A stretch of DNA of 64,000 nucleotides from positions 62,001 through 126,000 of the forward strand of contig JBGSKC010000043.1 in NCBI GenBank assembly GCA_041741415.1. Reading direction: 5' to 3'. Of the stretch, positions 53,374 to 60,922 are shown piece after piece (position 1 is the first letter of the stretch; every line of letters begins with the position of its first letter). The notes below the pieces were generated by a model. It did not search any database. It worked only from the letters and a program-made list of their open reading frames with translations, and was not told the origin of the DNA. Origin of the DNA: JANQTF01 sp041741415 (GTDB lineage Bacteria > Bacteroidota > Bacteroidia > J057). Both the position numbers and the translations under genes were made by a program.

Positions 53374-53508
53374 CGCTTCTGTGTTGGGTATCTGCCGAAT
53401 ATACGAAAACGAAGCGATGAGGCCCAAGACTGTCTGTCAAAATCAAAAAAGCACCGCCAGCAGCGCCCTATTCTCCTGCAACAAGGAGGATCATACCACA
53501 TGAAAAAA

Positions 53509-53592
53509 ACCAAAAAAATTTCACCCTCGCTTCGCGAGGGAAGAAGCAAAGGGTAAGAGGGTAAGAGCCTTGCCCTGAGCAAGGTCGAAGGG
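53509..53592. repeat. Hairpin-bearing 3' flank of FGE gene A, with a dispersed CTGAGC-type motif
   Basis: It contains ccctcgc-ttc-gcgaggg (53524-53540) next to a T-run on the minus strand, which would act as a terminator for leftward transcription from FGE-A. The same flank lies after FGE-B at 55698-55760, but with the loop gaa instead of ttc, as if the palindrome were flipped. A further motif gccctgagcaaggtcgaagg (53572-53591) resembles a short palindromic element widely scattered in bacterial genomes. Confidence 0.55.
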
Positions 53593-53608
53593 ACTAGAGG
53601 GTAAGGCC

Positions 53609-54427
53609 CTATCGGGCCGGGTACCGGCAGAGGCGACAACCGCCATCGTTGATACGATTGCCGGGAACATAATAACCACGAGAAGCAGCACGGAGGAAGT
53701 AATCAAGGAAGTCGTTGAGCCACGAACCCCCGCGAGCCCCGCGGCTCGATCCGGAACTGGGGCCAACTGGCGCAGGGACTGGTCCCGGTTGTTGTGCAAG
53801 CTGCCGGTAATATGTACCGTCATACCAGTCCCAGACCCACTCCCGGACATTGCCACTCATATCGAACAGCCCGAGAGTGTTTGGAACTTTGAGGCTCACG
53901 GGCTGACTAAGATCCTGGCTGTTGCGGTCCCACCAGGCGATTTCGTTCTGGTTCGGCGAACCTACAAACTCAAACGGCTGCGGGTAGCCCCCCCCACGGG
54001 CAGCATACTCCCACTCCGCCTCGGTGGGGAGGCGGTAGCCGTCTGAGCCGGGAAGGATCGTGACAACCCATGTTAAGTTATCGCTGCTATTTCGATGACG
54101 GAGCTCTTTGTGATCACGGTCGATGTGATAAGCAGGCTGGTATCCCATGAGTTCGCTCAGGGTGTTGCAAAATTCGACGCAATCGTACCAGGAGACACGC
54201 TCCACCGGGCGTTGAGGGTGAGGGAATTCGGCAGGATTGGTCCCCATTACTGCCTCCCAAAGCGCCTGAGTAACCGGGTAGCGGCAGAGGTAGAAGCTGT
54301 CGAGTTGGACGGCGTGGATGGGTTTTGTGTAAACGTATTTCTCATTTCCCATATCAAACACACCGCCTTCCACCCAGACCATATGGTTTTCGAGGGTAGC
54401 GAGGGTAAGGGGTTGAGGAGGAGACAT
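53609..54427 (-). CDS. FGE/SUMF1-like protein A (C-type-lectin fold), variable C-terminal segment
   Basis: A 272-residue member of the formylglycine-generating-enzyme/SUMF1 family (C-type lectin fold). It shows the family start MVWVEGGVFDMGNEKYV, YPVTQALWEAVMGTNPA, GYRLPTEAEWEYAARGGG, NTLGLFDMSGNVREWVWDWY, and the RGGSW motif (residues 232-236). From there to GGCRLCRYPAR is a segment differing from paralogue B. Its 31 consecutive codons (53627-53719) all end in a pyrimidine, which would fit AAY-derived diversification. The family can act as binding scaffolds in diversity-generating retroelements and in conflict systems as well as true sulfatase activators. I cannot tell which. Confidence 0.8.
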   Translation of the reverse strand: MSPPQPLTLATLENHMVWVEGGVFDMGNEKYVYTKPIHAVQLDSFYLCRYPVTQALWEAVMGTNPAEFPHPQRPVERVSWYDCVEFCNTLSELMGYQPAYHIDRDHKELRHRNSSDNLTWVVTILPGSDGYRLPTEAEWEYAARGGGYPQPFEFVGSPNQNEIAWWDRNSQDLSQPVSLKVPNTLGLFDMSGNVREWVWDWYDGTYYRQLAQQPGPVPAPVGPSSGSSRGARGGSWLNDFLDYFLRAASRGYYVPGNRINDGGCRLCRYPAR

Positions 54428-54436
54428 TTCAAAAGG

Positions 54437-55123
54437 TTATGCTGGTAAAGTACGGCAAATCTGCTGAATGCGGGCGAATGATTGCATCTGTCGGCCAGGG
54501 GGCAGATTGAACATCACAGCTTCCTGCCAGATAGTTTCCTCCAGCACCCGTTTGGCAAAAACCTTCAGGAATGCCCGCACAGGCTCCGGAGCGGCTGCCA
54601 GTTCTTCTCCGATTCCTTCGCGGTGCTGAAGCACGTAGACCATATCTTCTATGTCATGGCTTGCCCGGGGATCGCTGCCGCCCCGGTTGTTGAATGCACT
54701 CAGCTTGGTAGCCAGAAAGAAAGGGGCAGATAAAAGCTGAAAATCAATCCCCTCCAACGACACTTTCCAAAGATGCTGAAGCCCCGGCTCAAACCATGGA
54801 TTCGCTGGAGCCCAGTCGATTTCCCGGGTTGCCATGACATCGACCTTGATGTCATTCAGCCGGAAACGGCATAGTACCTGGTCTTCAGCAGACTGCTGGA
54901 ACCCAAGCTGCCTGAGCTGCAAACGCAGCTTTTCCAGTTCTGCAAAGCTGGCGATCTCCAGGAAAAAGTCCACATCCTTCGTTAAGCGCAGCTCTTCCTG
55001 TGGTTCCCGGTCGGCATAGAAGCCCACCACTGCACCGCCGACATACACTGCACGCTCATGGAGTGGGCCAAGGGCGCGTGCTACCGCTGCCAGCCTTTCC
55101 CAATTATCCAACAACAGGCTCAT
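54437..55123 (-). CDS. Nucleotidyltransferase, AbiEii-like toxin candidate
   Basis: A 228-residue nucleotidyltransferase-fold protein. AVYVGGAVVGFYADREPQEE is a G-G-x-x-x-x-x nucleotide motif, then LRLTKDVDFFLEIA gives the acidic pair. A later carboxylate lies in DIKVDVMATREIDWAPANPW. Family pattern: polymerase-beta-like NTase as in AbiEii/MenA-type toxins that modify tRNA or protein. The gene overlaps the upstream wHTH gene by 20 bp, the usual order antitoxin then toxin for type IV-like AbiE pairs. Toxin activity is inference. Confidence 0.75.
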   Translation of the reverse strand: MSLLLDNWERLAAVARALGPLHERAVYVGGAVVGFYADREPQEELRLTKDVDFFLEIASFAELEKLRLQLRQLGFQQSAEDQVLCRFRLNDIKVDVMATREIDWAPANPWFEPGLQHLWKVSLEGIDFQLLSAPFFLATKLSAFNNRGGSDPRASHDIEDMVYVLQHREGIGEELAAAPEPVRAFLKVFAKRVLEETIWQEAVMFNLPPGRQMQSFARIQQICRTLPA

Positions 55124-55619
55124 GCTGCAACAGATAAGCTTCGAGGTATTGAGTGGCTAAATTCACTTCCCTGCGCTGCCCGGTGCGGAGGGCGTCGCAG
55201 AGGGCAAGGAGGCGGTGCAGCTGAGGATCCTCCGCGCAGGCCGCCGGCACGGTCGGGTAGATCGGCGCGATCGCCAGGCCCTGCACGCTGCCGTCGGGCC
55301 AGGGCCATACGAGGGGCATGTTGAAGGCGATTTCCGACGCCAGCGGGGGAGCCGCGTAGGCGGTAGGCATGCCTGTAACGAGGGTGCCGGGCCGCTGCGG
55401 GAAGACGTAGCGCAGCCCGTAGCGCAGAAAATCAAGCAAGGCCCCGCGCATCACGGTGCGCTGGTCCTCGGCCAGCAGCCCGGCATAAATGGACCGCGCC
55501 AGCGACTGGCTGGTCTCGCTTTGGCTCAGGTGGATGCTCGTCGCGAGGTCCTTGATATAGGGCCGTGCATCGCCCAGCGCTGCCAGTTTGAGCAACACCA
55601 CGATGTCCTGGGGGCGCAT
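55104..55619 (-). CDS. Winged-helix protein, putative antitoxin/regulator of the NTase
   Basis: A 171-residue protein from ATG 55619 (MRPQDIVVLLKLAALGDARP). A helix-turn-helix lies at about residues 20-60 (YIKDLATSIHLSQSETSQSL). Residues 70-171 continue as FLRYGLRYVFPQRPGTLVTG ... TAYAAPPL and VWPWPDGSVQGLAIAPIYPT, a family pattern that I know as a HTH protein with an upstream position to nucleotidyltransferases. This supports an AbiE-like toxin-antitoxin or regulator/NTase unit. The two open-frame Mets further upstream (55673, 55637) are less likely, because conserved similarity begins at MRPQDI. Confidence 0.75.
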   Translation of the reverse strand: MRPQDIVVLLKLAALGDARPYIKDLATSIHLSQSETSQSLARSIYAGLLAEDQRTVMRGALLDFLRYGLRYVFPQRPGTLVTGMPTAYAAPPLASEIAFNMPLVWPWPDGSVQGLAIAPIYPTVPAACAEDPQLHRLLALCDALRTGQRREVNLATQYLEAYLLQHEPVVG

Positions 55620-55767
55620 GCCGTGATGAATAATCATTTTGTATCGCGATTTGAAATACAAAATAGTGTACATTCTACTTCATTCCCAAATTCCTCCAAA
55701 AAAATTTCGCCCTCGCGAAGCGAGGGAAGAAGCAAAGGGTAAGAGGGTAAAGAGCGCTAAAGGGTAA

Positions 55768-56595
55768 CTACCTACGCGGGTACCGGCAGAGACGACAACC
55801 GATAGAGTTGAAGCGGTCGTCGGGATTGCTGCTGATGCGATAGGCCACGCGGAGGTAGGTGCCATCGGGGTTGAGCCACGAGCCCCCACGAACTCCCCGG
55901 CTCGACCCGGAGTCGGGGCCGGCGGGCGCGGGGGCCGGCCCGGGCTGCTTCGCAAGCTGCTGGTAATACGCGCCGTTGTACCAGTCCCAGTCCCATTCCC
56001 AGACATTCCCGCTCATGTCGAAAAGCCCCAGGGCATTGGGCACTTTCAGCCCCACCGGCTGGCTGATGGCCTGACTGTTCGGGTCCCACCATGCAGCTTC
56101 GTTCCGGTTGGGAGAGCCTGCATAGTCAAACGGCTGGTTGTAGCGCCCGCCGCGGGCGGCGTACTCCCACTCGGCCTCGGTGGGCAGGCGGTAACCGTCT
56201 GCACCGGGCTGGATGGTTACGAGCCATTTTATGTCGTCGTTGCTGTACCGGTTGTTGGGGTCTTTTCGCTTGCGATCTATCTGATAGACAGGCTGGTAGC
56301 CCTGCCGCTCGCTCAGCGCATTGCAGAACTCGACGCAGTCGTACCAGGAGACGGATTCTACCGGGCGCTGCGGGTGTGAGAATGCGGCGGGATTTCTTTC
56401 CATCACGGCCTCCCAGAGCGCCTGGGTGACCGGGTATCGGCAAAGGAAAAAGCTTTCGAGCTGTACGGGGTGGATGGGTTTTTCGTCGTCATGTGCCTCG
56501 CCACCCATATCAAACACGCCGCCTTCCACCCAGATCATGTGGTCTTCAAGGGTGGCGAGGGTGAGGGGAGCGGGGCGGGTGGTGGGCATGGACAT
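55768..56595 (-). CDS. FGE/SUMF1-like protein B, variable C-terminal segment
   Basis: A 275-residue paralogue of protein A with the same blocks: MIWVEGGVFDMGGEAHDDEK, YPVTQALWEAVMERNPAAF, GYRLPTEAEWEYAARGGRYN, MSGNVWEWDWDWYNGAYY, RGGSW at residues 236-240 and the tail GCRLCRYPRR. The last 40 residues differ from A between conserved anchors; 29 of the 30 codons at 55786-55875 end in a pyrimidine (one GTG). This is the pattern of a DGR-type variable region, although a similar bias could be chance in this GC-rich genome. The same hairpin-containing 3' flank is found after A. Confidence 0.8.
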   Translation of the reverse strand: MSMPTTRPAPLTLATLEDHMIWVEGGVFDMGGEAHDDEKPIHPVQLESFFLCRYPVTQALWEAVMERNPAAFSHPQRPVESVSWYDCVEFCNALSERQGYQPVYQIDRKRKDPNNRYSNDDIKWLVTIQPGADGYRLPTEAEWEYAARGGRYNQPFDYAGSPNRNEAAWWDPNSQAISQPVGLKVPNALGLFDMSGNVWEWDWDWYNGAYYQQLAKQPGPAPAPAGPDSGSSRGVRGGSWLNPDGTYLRVAYRISSNPDDRFNSIGCRLCRYPRR

Positions 56596-56621
56596 AGCAG
56601 AAAATCAGCTATTGAGACCTA

Positions 56622-57431
56622 CTAGGCCTGGTGTCGACAGAGACGGAGCCCAGTATTGGGGACTTCATTGGAAGCAATTTTTTCGTCATTAAAGAAATAA
56701 CAAAAATTTACATCTGTAAGATTATGTAGTCGGCCTCCTCTAGCCATTCGAAGCGATCCACTGGCAGGACCTGCAGGTGCGTGGGCTGGCAAAGATTGAA
56801 GGGCAAGTTGTTCATAATAACTCTTGCTGCACCAGTCCCAAACCCACTCCCAAACATATCCCATCATATCGAATATACCCAAAGCATTGGGGGCTTTAAG
56901 ACGCACTGGCTGGCTGAGGTCATTATTATCGGCATAAATCCAAGATACCTCATTTTCACAGGGTGAGCCAGTATACTCATAGGGCTTAGCGTAACATCCG
57001 CCAAGAGCAGCGTACTCCCATTCTGCTTCAGTAGGTAGCCGATAGCCATTTGCGCCAGAATTTATATTAACTAACCACTTCAATCTGTCATATTGGCTTA
57101 AATTATTGAAATCCTTCTGCTCACGGTCGATGTGATAGGCTGGCTGATAGCCCTGCTTTTCGCTCAGGACGTTGCAGAATTCGATGCAGTCGTACCAGGA
57201 GACGGATTCTACTGGGCGCTGCGGGTGCGGGAAGGAGGAAGGGTTCCTTCCCATTACCTCCACCCAAAGCGCCTGTGTCACCTGCGTGCGGCTCAGGTAG
57301 AAGTCGCCGAGCTGCACCTCGTGGCGCTCATCGCCCTCGCCCCGCCAGAAGCGGCCGCCTTCGACGAGGATCATCTCGAAGGCGGTGCCGTTGGGGAGGG
57401 TTTCGCGGAGGGTGTGGGGGAGATCAGGCAT
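56622..57431 (-). CDS. FGE/SUMF1-like protein C, GC-mosaic
   Basis: A 269-residue FGE-like paralogue with the blocks MILVEGGRFWRGEGDERHEV, QALWVEVMGRNPSSFPHPQR, GYRLPTEAEWEYAALGGCY and MMGYVWEWVWDWCSKSYY. The RGGSW motif has become RGGRL and the tail is TGLRLCRHQA; the codons are not pyrimidine-biased. The 5' part (57126-57431) is GC-rich and shares nearly 40 bp of near-identity with gene B (57187-57226 against 56336-56375), while the middle and 3' part is clearly AT-richer. It overlaps the TIR/Roco gene by 8 bp, the strongest sign of a functional link. Confidence 0.8.
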   Translation of the reverse strand: MPDLPHTLRETLPNGTAFEMILVEGGRFWRGEGDERHEVQLGDFYLSRTQVTQALWVEVMGRNPSSFPHPQRPVESVSWYDCIEFCNVLSEKQGYQPAYHIDREQKDFNNLSQYDRLKWLVNINSGANGYRLPTEAEWEYAALGGCYAKPYEYTGSPCENEVSWIYADNNDLSQPVRLKAPNALGIFDMMGYVWEWVWDWCSKSYYEQLALQSLPAHAPAGPASGSLRMARGGRLHNLTDVNFCYFFNDEKIASNEVPNTGLRLCRHQA

Positions 57432-60400
57432 TGAAGTCTCTTAGTCGCTGTTGAATCGTGGTTTTGAGGAGAGCAAAATCGTTTTCCGTATGGAGCTGAA
57501 TGCTCGCAGCGTTGATGTCGCTGATCCAGGCGGTGAGGTCGCCCAGGTATTGGTTGATGTCACTGCTTCTGCGGAACAGCTTGTATTGCTCTGGGAAGCG
57601 CCCGCTATCTTGCTCCTTGAAAAACTCCCGCCAATTCTCCTCCTCGCTTTTCCAGTGCGAAAGATATGTTCTCAATACATCAGGCCTTCCAAAATTTACA
57701 AACTCCAACGCGACAGGTAGGATCGTGTTTCTGAAAAGGCTCTGATTCCAGGTGGAAGTGCGTCCGATCTCCGTCAACTCGTGCATGCAATTGGAAGACC
57801 GGAAATACTGCGGGCTTGTGAATACGACAATCAGAGGTGCCTTTCCAACATCCTTCATAAACTCCCCGATGCTCCCGCCGTAAGGAAGGCTTTCCTTGTC
57901 CCGCACCACCGGAAAACCGTCTGATTTGAGCGAGTCCAGCAGCCGCTGAATGAGTTGCTGGGTTTCTGGCCCTTCGGGCTGGTCATCCTTCCAGGCGTAG
58001 GAGAAGTAAATGTTGCGTTTACCTGAAACGGCAATCTTCGGCTCGACAGAGAAAGGCTCATCTGGCAGTTGGATAGGACTACTCACCTGGCCAGCCAAAT
58101 AGGTCAATGAATTACAGATTCGATTGTACTCCAGCTGATAATCGCGCTGGTCCAGGGTCCCTTCTCGTTTGCCCGCCTCATTCCGGTTCCAGCGGGCGCT
58201 CTGCAAGATGAAGGAGCTTTTGTCGCTGTCATCCAGATGGGCTTCCAGCAACTTCAGTGCCTCCTCAATGCGTCCGTTGGCGATCAGGTTTTGGATGGGG
58301 TTCATAGGCGAGTTGGTTGAGGTTTGTTTGTAAGAGGGGTCGGCATGGCGCATGGGATGGCCTGCTGCCTGATCATTTAGCACGAGCGCAAATTTGGCCA
58401 CGTCCACCCAATCCCCTGTGCTTGACTTGATCCTGGGATTACCTACTTCCACAGCTTCCTGCAGAGCCTGCCAAGGCACAAAATGCTGGCCGTCTGCCGA
58501 AATTTGCACATTCCCAGGCTGCTGCGCCACTTCTAGCAGGATGTCGAGCTGCTGACGGGCAACCGCATGAACCGCCCGCTCCGCCCGGACGCAGATCCGC
58601 TGATCTTCTGCCAATTCGACCAGCACGGAAAACGGAGTTTCGTGCGTTGGATCCTGCACATCGAAAAGAATCCCGTGTTTCCAGTAGGTATCTTCTGCAA
58701 GCTTTCCCTGGCGGCAGATGAAGCGGGCAATCACGCTCTTAGGGAGAAAATCGGGGAAGTGAAGGGTAAACAAGTGGTGCTGGCAGCGGGCTACTCCCTT
58801 ATTGAAGTCCTTGGCAAATGAGCCTGCTGGCGGGTTTCCAGGCAGATACTGAGGCGCGACAAAGGTATTCGGGTCGTTTTTGGTAGGGAAAATCAGCTCG
58901 AATTTTTCCATCAGGCTGATCAGGGCTTCGGGGTCGAGCGGCGGCTGGCCTTCGCCCAGTTCGTCGTTGAACTGCTTTACCCGCTCCTGCACCTCGGCGC
59001 GGGTAAAGCGCCCTTCCTGTTGCTCCATCACGCTGTAGTCCAGCACCCGGTAGATGGCGTCTATGATTTTCTCCGGATTGATGAACACAACATCGGGCAG
59101 TTCCTGCGGATAGTACAAAATCACGCCGATGTTGTGGAGGTAATCGGTCAGGGTGTCCAGCAGCGATTTGTTTTCACCGGATTTGACCTCCGAAATGCCG
59201 GGGCGCAGGGCTTCGCAGAAGGCTACATAGCCTGCATGGTCCAGCCAGTAGGAGCGCTGTGCTTCCTTGCGCAGGGCCTGCTTGATGTCCAGCCACTTGC
59301 GGCTGATTTCATATGTTGCGCAGGTCTTCCGAAGCAGCCCATGTAACTCCTCCTCAAAAAGCTGAAACTTCAGGGCTTGATGCCGCTTCTTTGCCGCCGC
59401 TTCTTCTATGCTGAGTGCGTAGGCTCGGTCGGCACTGATACCGAAAGTTTCCCGGATCTCGTCGCTGATAGCCTCCGGGCCAAGCTCCCCCTTCTTATCC
59501 ATTTTGTTCTCCACGAGACAAATGGGCGGCAGGCTTTGGGCAAAATACTGAATGCTCTTGAGCCAGTAGCTGAAGTGAAAATGCTCCAGTTTCAGGTTTT
59601 CCGGCACCGGGTGTCCCTGGCGATAGAGGGTGATCTCGGTTTCGGCTTCCCCCTGAAAATTGGTGCCCGCCTCGAAGACCACCACATTTACCGCATTGTT
59701 CGAAAGAAATAACCTGTGGGTGGCATGATAAAATTCCTGACCACCAAAATCCCACACATTGATCTTGAAAGGCTGGCCCGGATCAGGCTGCCAGATTTCA
59801 TTTTTGATCCCGTGGGTGGAAGGGATGCGATTGTATGTTTTCTCCCTAAGGTAGCGGAGCAGAGAGGTTTTGCCCGCCGTGCTGTTGCCCAGGAGGATGA
59901 GCTTGACTTCATCGTTCGGCACAGACTCATCTTCTGCCAGAGAGCGCAGATAGTTTCGCACATCATCCCAGGCATTGGCACGCTCATCTTGCGGGATGTT
60001 TTCCGCCGGAATGTTGGTGATAGAGTTGCCATGCACAAACAAATGAGTCAGAGCGGGCAAGGCCTGATAATAGGACAAGGGAATCTCCCGCAGCTCATTC
60101 TCCCGCACATCCAGCGTCTCCAGCCCCTCCAATCCCCCCCTAAATCCCAGCTTTTCTAGCTTGTTCTTCCGCAGAAACAGGTACTGCAGGGCCGGGAAGC
60201 CCGCTGGGAAGTCCAGTTCCGTGAGCTGGTTGTCGCTCAGGTCCAGGAACCAGAGCTGGGGGCAGGGCCCGCCGAAGGTGAGGCGGGAGAGGTGTTCGTT
60301 GCGGGCGGCGTCGAGCCGGTAGAGGGCCTCCAGCCCGGCGGGCAGGTCCAGGGACTGCACGCGGCTGTCGTAGAGGTCGAGGATGCGGAGCTGTGCCGGG

Positions 60401-60795
60401 CAATGGTCGAAGCGCAGCTCCGTAAGGGCTTCGTTCTGGCTGAGGTTCACGTACATCAGCTGCGGCTGCCGCGCCGTGAAGGCGAAGCGGGTAAGGCTGG
60501 TCTGGTTCAGGTTGAGGGCCAGGAGATCGGGCTGGTCCAGGGCCAGCAGGCGCTGGATGCCTTCAGGATCAAGGGTTTCGGCATAGAGGTTGAGGCCAAG
60601 GAGGCGGCCCTCGTTATCGATGAAAGCCGTGCCGCCGTGGCCGTCGCGCACCATCTCCTGTTGCCAGGTCATGACCTCGCGGTAGGAGTCGGGATAGACC
60701 TTCGGGTCGTTGAAGTGCGCGTGGATGTCGAGCAGCTTCCCGAAGGTATAGCCAAGGGCTTGTTCGGCGGCCAGCAGGAGAGGGGGCTTGGTCAT
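57424..60795 (-). CDS. LRR - Roc/COR GTPase - EAD-like - TIR protein
   Basis: An 1123-residue modular protein. Leucine-rich repeats span about 65-265 (PQLMYVNLSQNEALTELRF, PALQYLFLRKNKLEKL). A Roc-type GTPase covers 295-470: P-loop GNSTAGKTS (303-311), DFGGQ (349-353), NKMD (430-433). COR-like sequence runs 500-780. A helical effector-associated-like domain, resembling EAD11 in pattern, lies at about 831-900 (NPIQNLIANGRIEEALKLLE). A TIR domain lies at about 927-1090: YFSYAWKDDQ, PYGGSIGEFMKDV, and SSNCMHELTEI with the Glu (1006) expected to be catalytic in NADase TIRs. Roco proteins switch between GDP and GTP, and TIR effectors hydrolyse NAD in bacterial immunity. FGE genes follow directly. 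Immune function is inferred. Confidence 0.85.
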   Translation of the reverse strand: MTKPPLLLAAEQALGYTFGKLLDIHAHFNDPKVYPDSYREVMTWQQEMVRDGHGGTAFIDNEGRLLGLNLYAETLDPEGIQRLLALDQPDLLALNLNQTSLTRFAFTARQPQLMYVNLSQNEALTELRFDHCPAQLRILDLYDSRVQSLDLPAGLEALYRLDAARNEHLSRLTFGGPCPQLWFLDLSDNQLTELDFPAGFPALQYLFLRKNKLEKLGFRGGLEGLETLDVRENELREIPLSYYQALPALTHLFVHGNSITNIPAENIPQDERANAWDDVRNYLRSLAEDESVPNDEVKLILLGNSTAGKTSLLRYLREKTYNRIPSTHGIKNEIWQPDPGQPFKINVWDFGGQEFYHATHRLFLSNNAVNVVVFEAGTNFQGEAETEITLYRQGHPVPENLKLEHFHFSYWLKSIQYFAQSLPPICLVENKMDKKGELGPEAISDEIRETFGISADRAYALSIEEAAAKKRHQALKFQLFEEELHGLLRKTCATYEISRKWLDIKQALRKEAQRSYWLDHAGYVAFCEALRPGISEVKSGENKSLLDTLTDYLHNIGVILYYPQELPDVVFINPEKIIDAIYRVLDYSVMEQQEGRFTRAEVQERVKQFNDELGEGQPPLDPEALISLMEKFELIFPTKNDPNTFVAPQYLPGNPPAGSFAKDFNKGVARCQHHLFTLHFPDFLPKSVIARFICRQGKLAEDTYWKHGILFDVQDPTHETPFSVLVELAEDQRICVRAERAVHAVARQQLDILLEVAQQPGNVQISADGQHFVPWQALQEAVEVGNPRIKSSTGDWVDVAKFALVLNDQAAGHPMRHADPSYKQTSTNSPMNPIQNLIANGRIEEALKLLEAHLDDSDKSSFILQSARWNRNEAGKREGTLDQRDYQLEYNRICNSLTYLAGQVSSPIQLPDEPFSVEPKIAVSGKRNIYFSYAWKDDQPEGPETQQLIQRLLDSLKSDGFPVVRDKESLPYGGSIGEFMKDVGKAPLIVVFTSPQYFRSSNCMHELTEIGRTSTWNQSLFRNTILPVALEFVNFGRPDVLRTYLSHWKSEEENWREFFKEQDSGRFPEQYKLFRRSSDINQYLGDLTAWISDINAASIQLHTENDFALLKTTIQQRLRDFNA

Positions 60796-60817
60796 GAGCT
60801 AACAAAATGACGAAAGC

Positions 60818-60825
60818 CAAATTTA
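60818..60825 (-). promoter_or_regulatory. Candidate -7 box of the TIR/FGE operon
   Basis: The minus strand reads TAAATTTG, a full TAnnTTTG match, 22 bp before the ATG at 60795. The upstream bases are AT-rich; no -33 TTTG is at the ideal distance. Confidence 0.4.
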
Positions 60826-60922
60826 GTTTTTTAAAGGGAATTATTCATGGGGGGAGTTCGGCATTGTCTCCTCCCCGCTCCCCATATTTGCACCGTTGCC
60901 AACGCCGTCATCGCGCCGTGTT

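Noticed and set aside
53501..53559. Short plus-strand ORF after aaggagg with ATG at 53501
   Set aside because: Only about 18 codons, Lys-rich, running through the hairpin flank; no coding character.
53609..57431. A diversity-generating retroelement with reverse transcriptase in this window
   Set aside because: No reverse-transcriptase motif and no Avd-like small gene was seen on either strand; only target-like FGE proteins are present, so the machinery would have to be elsewhere.
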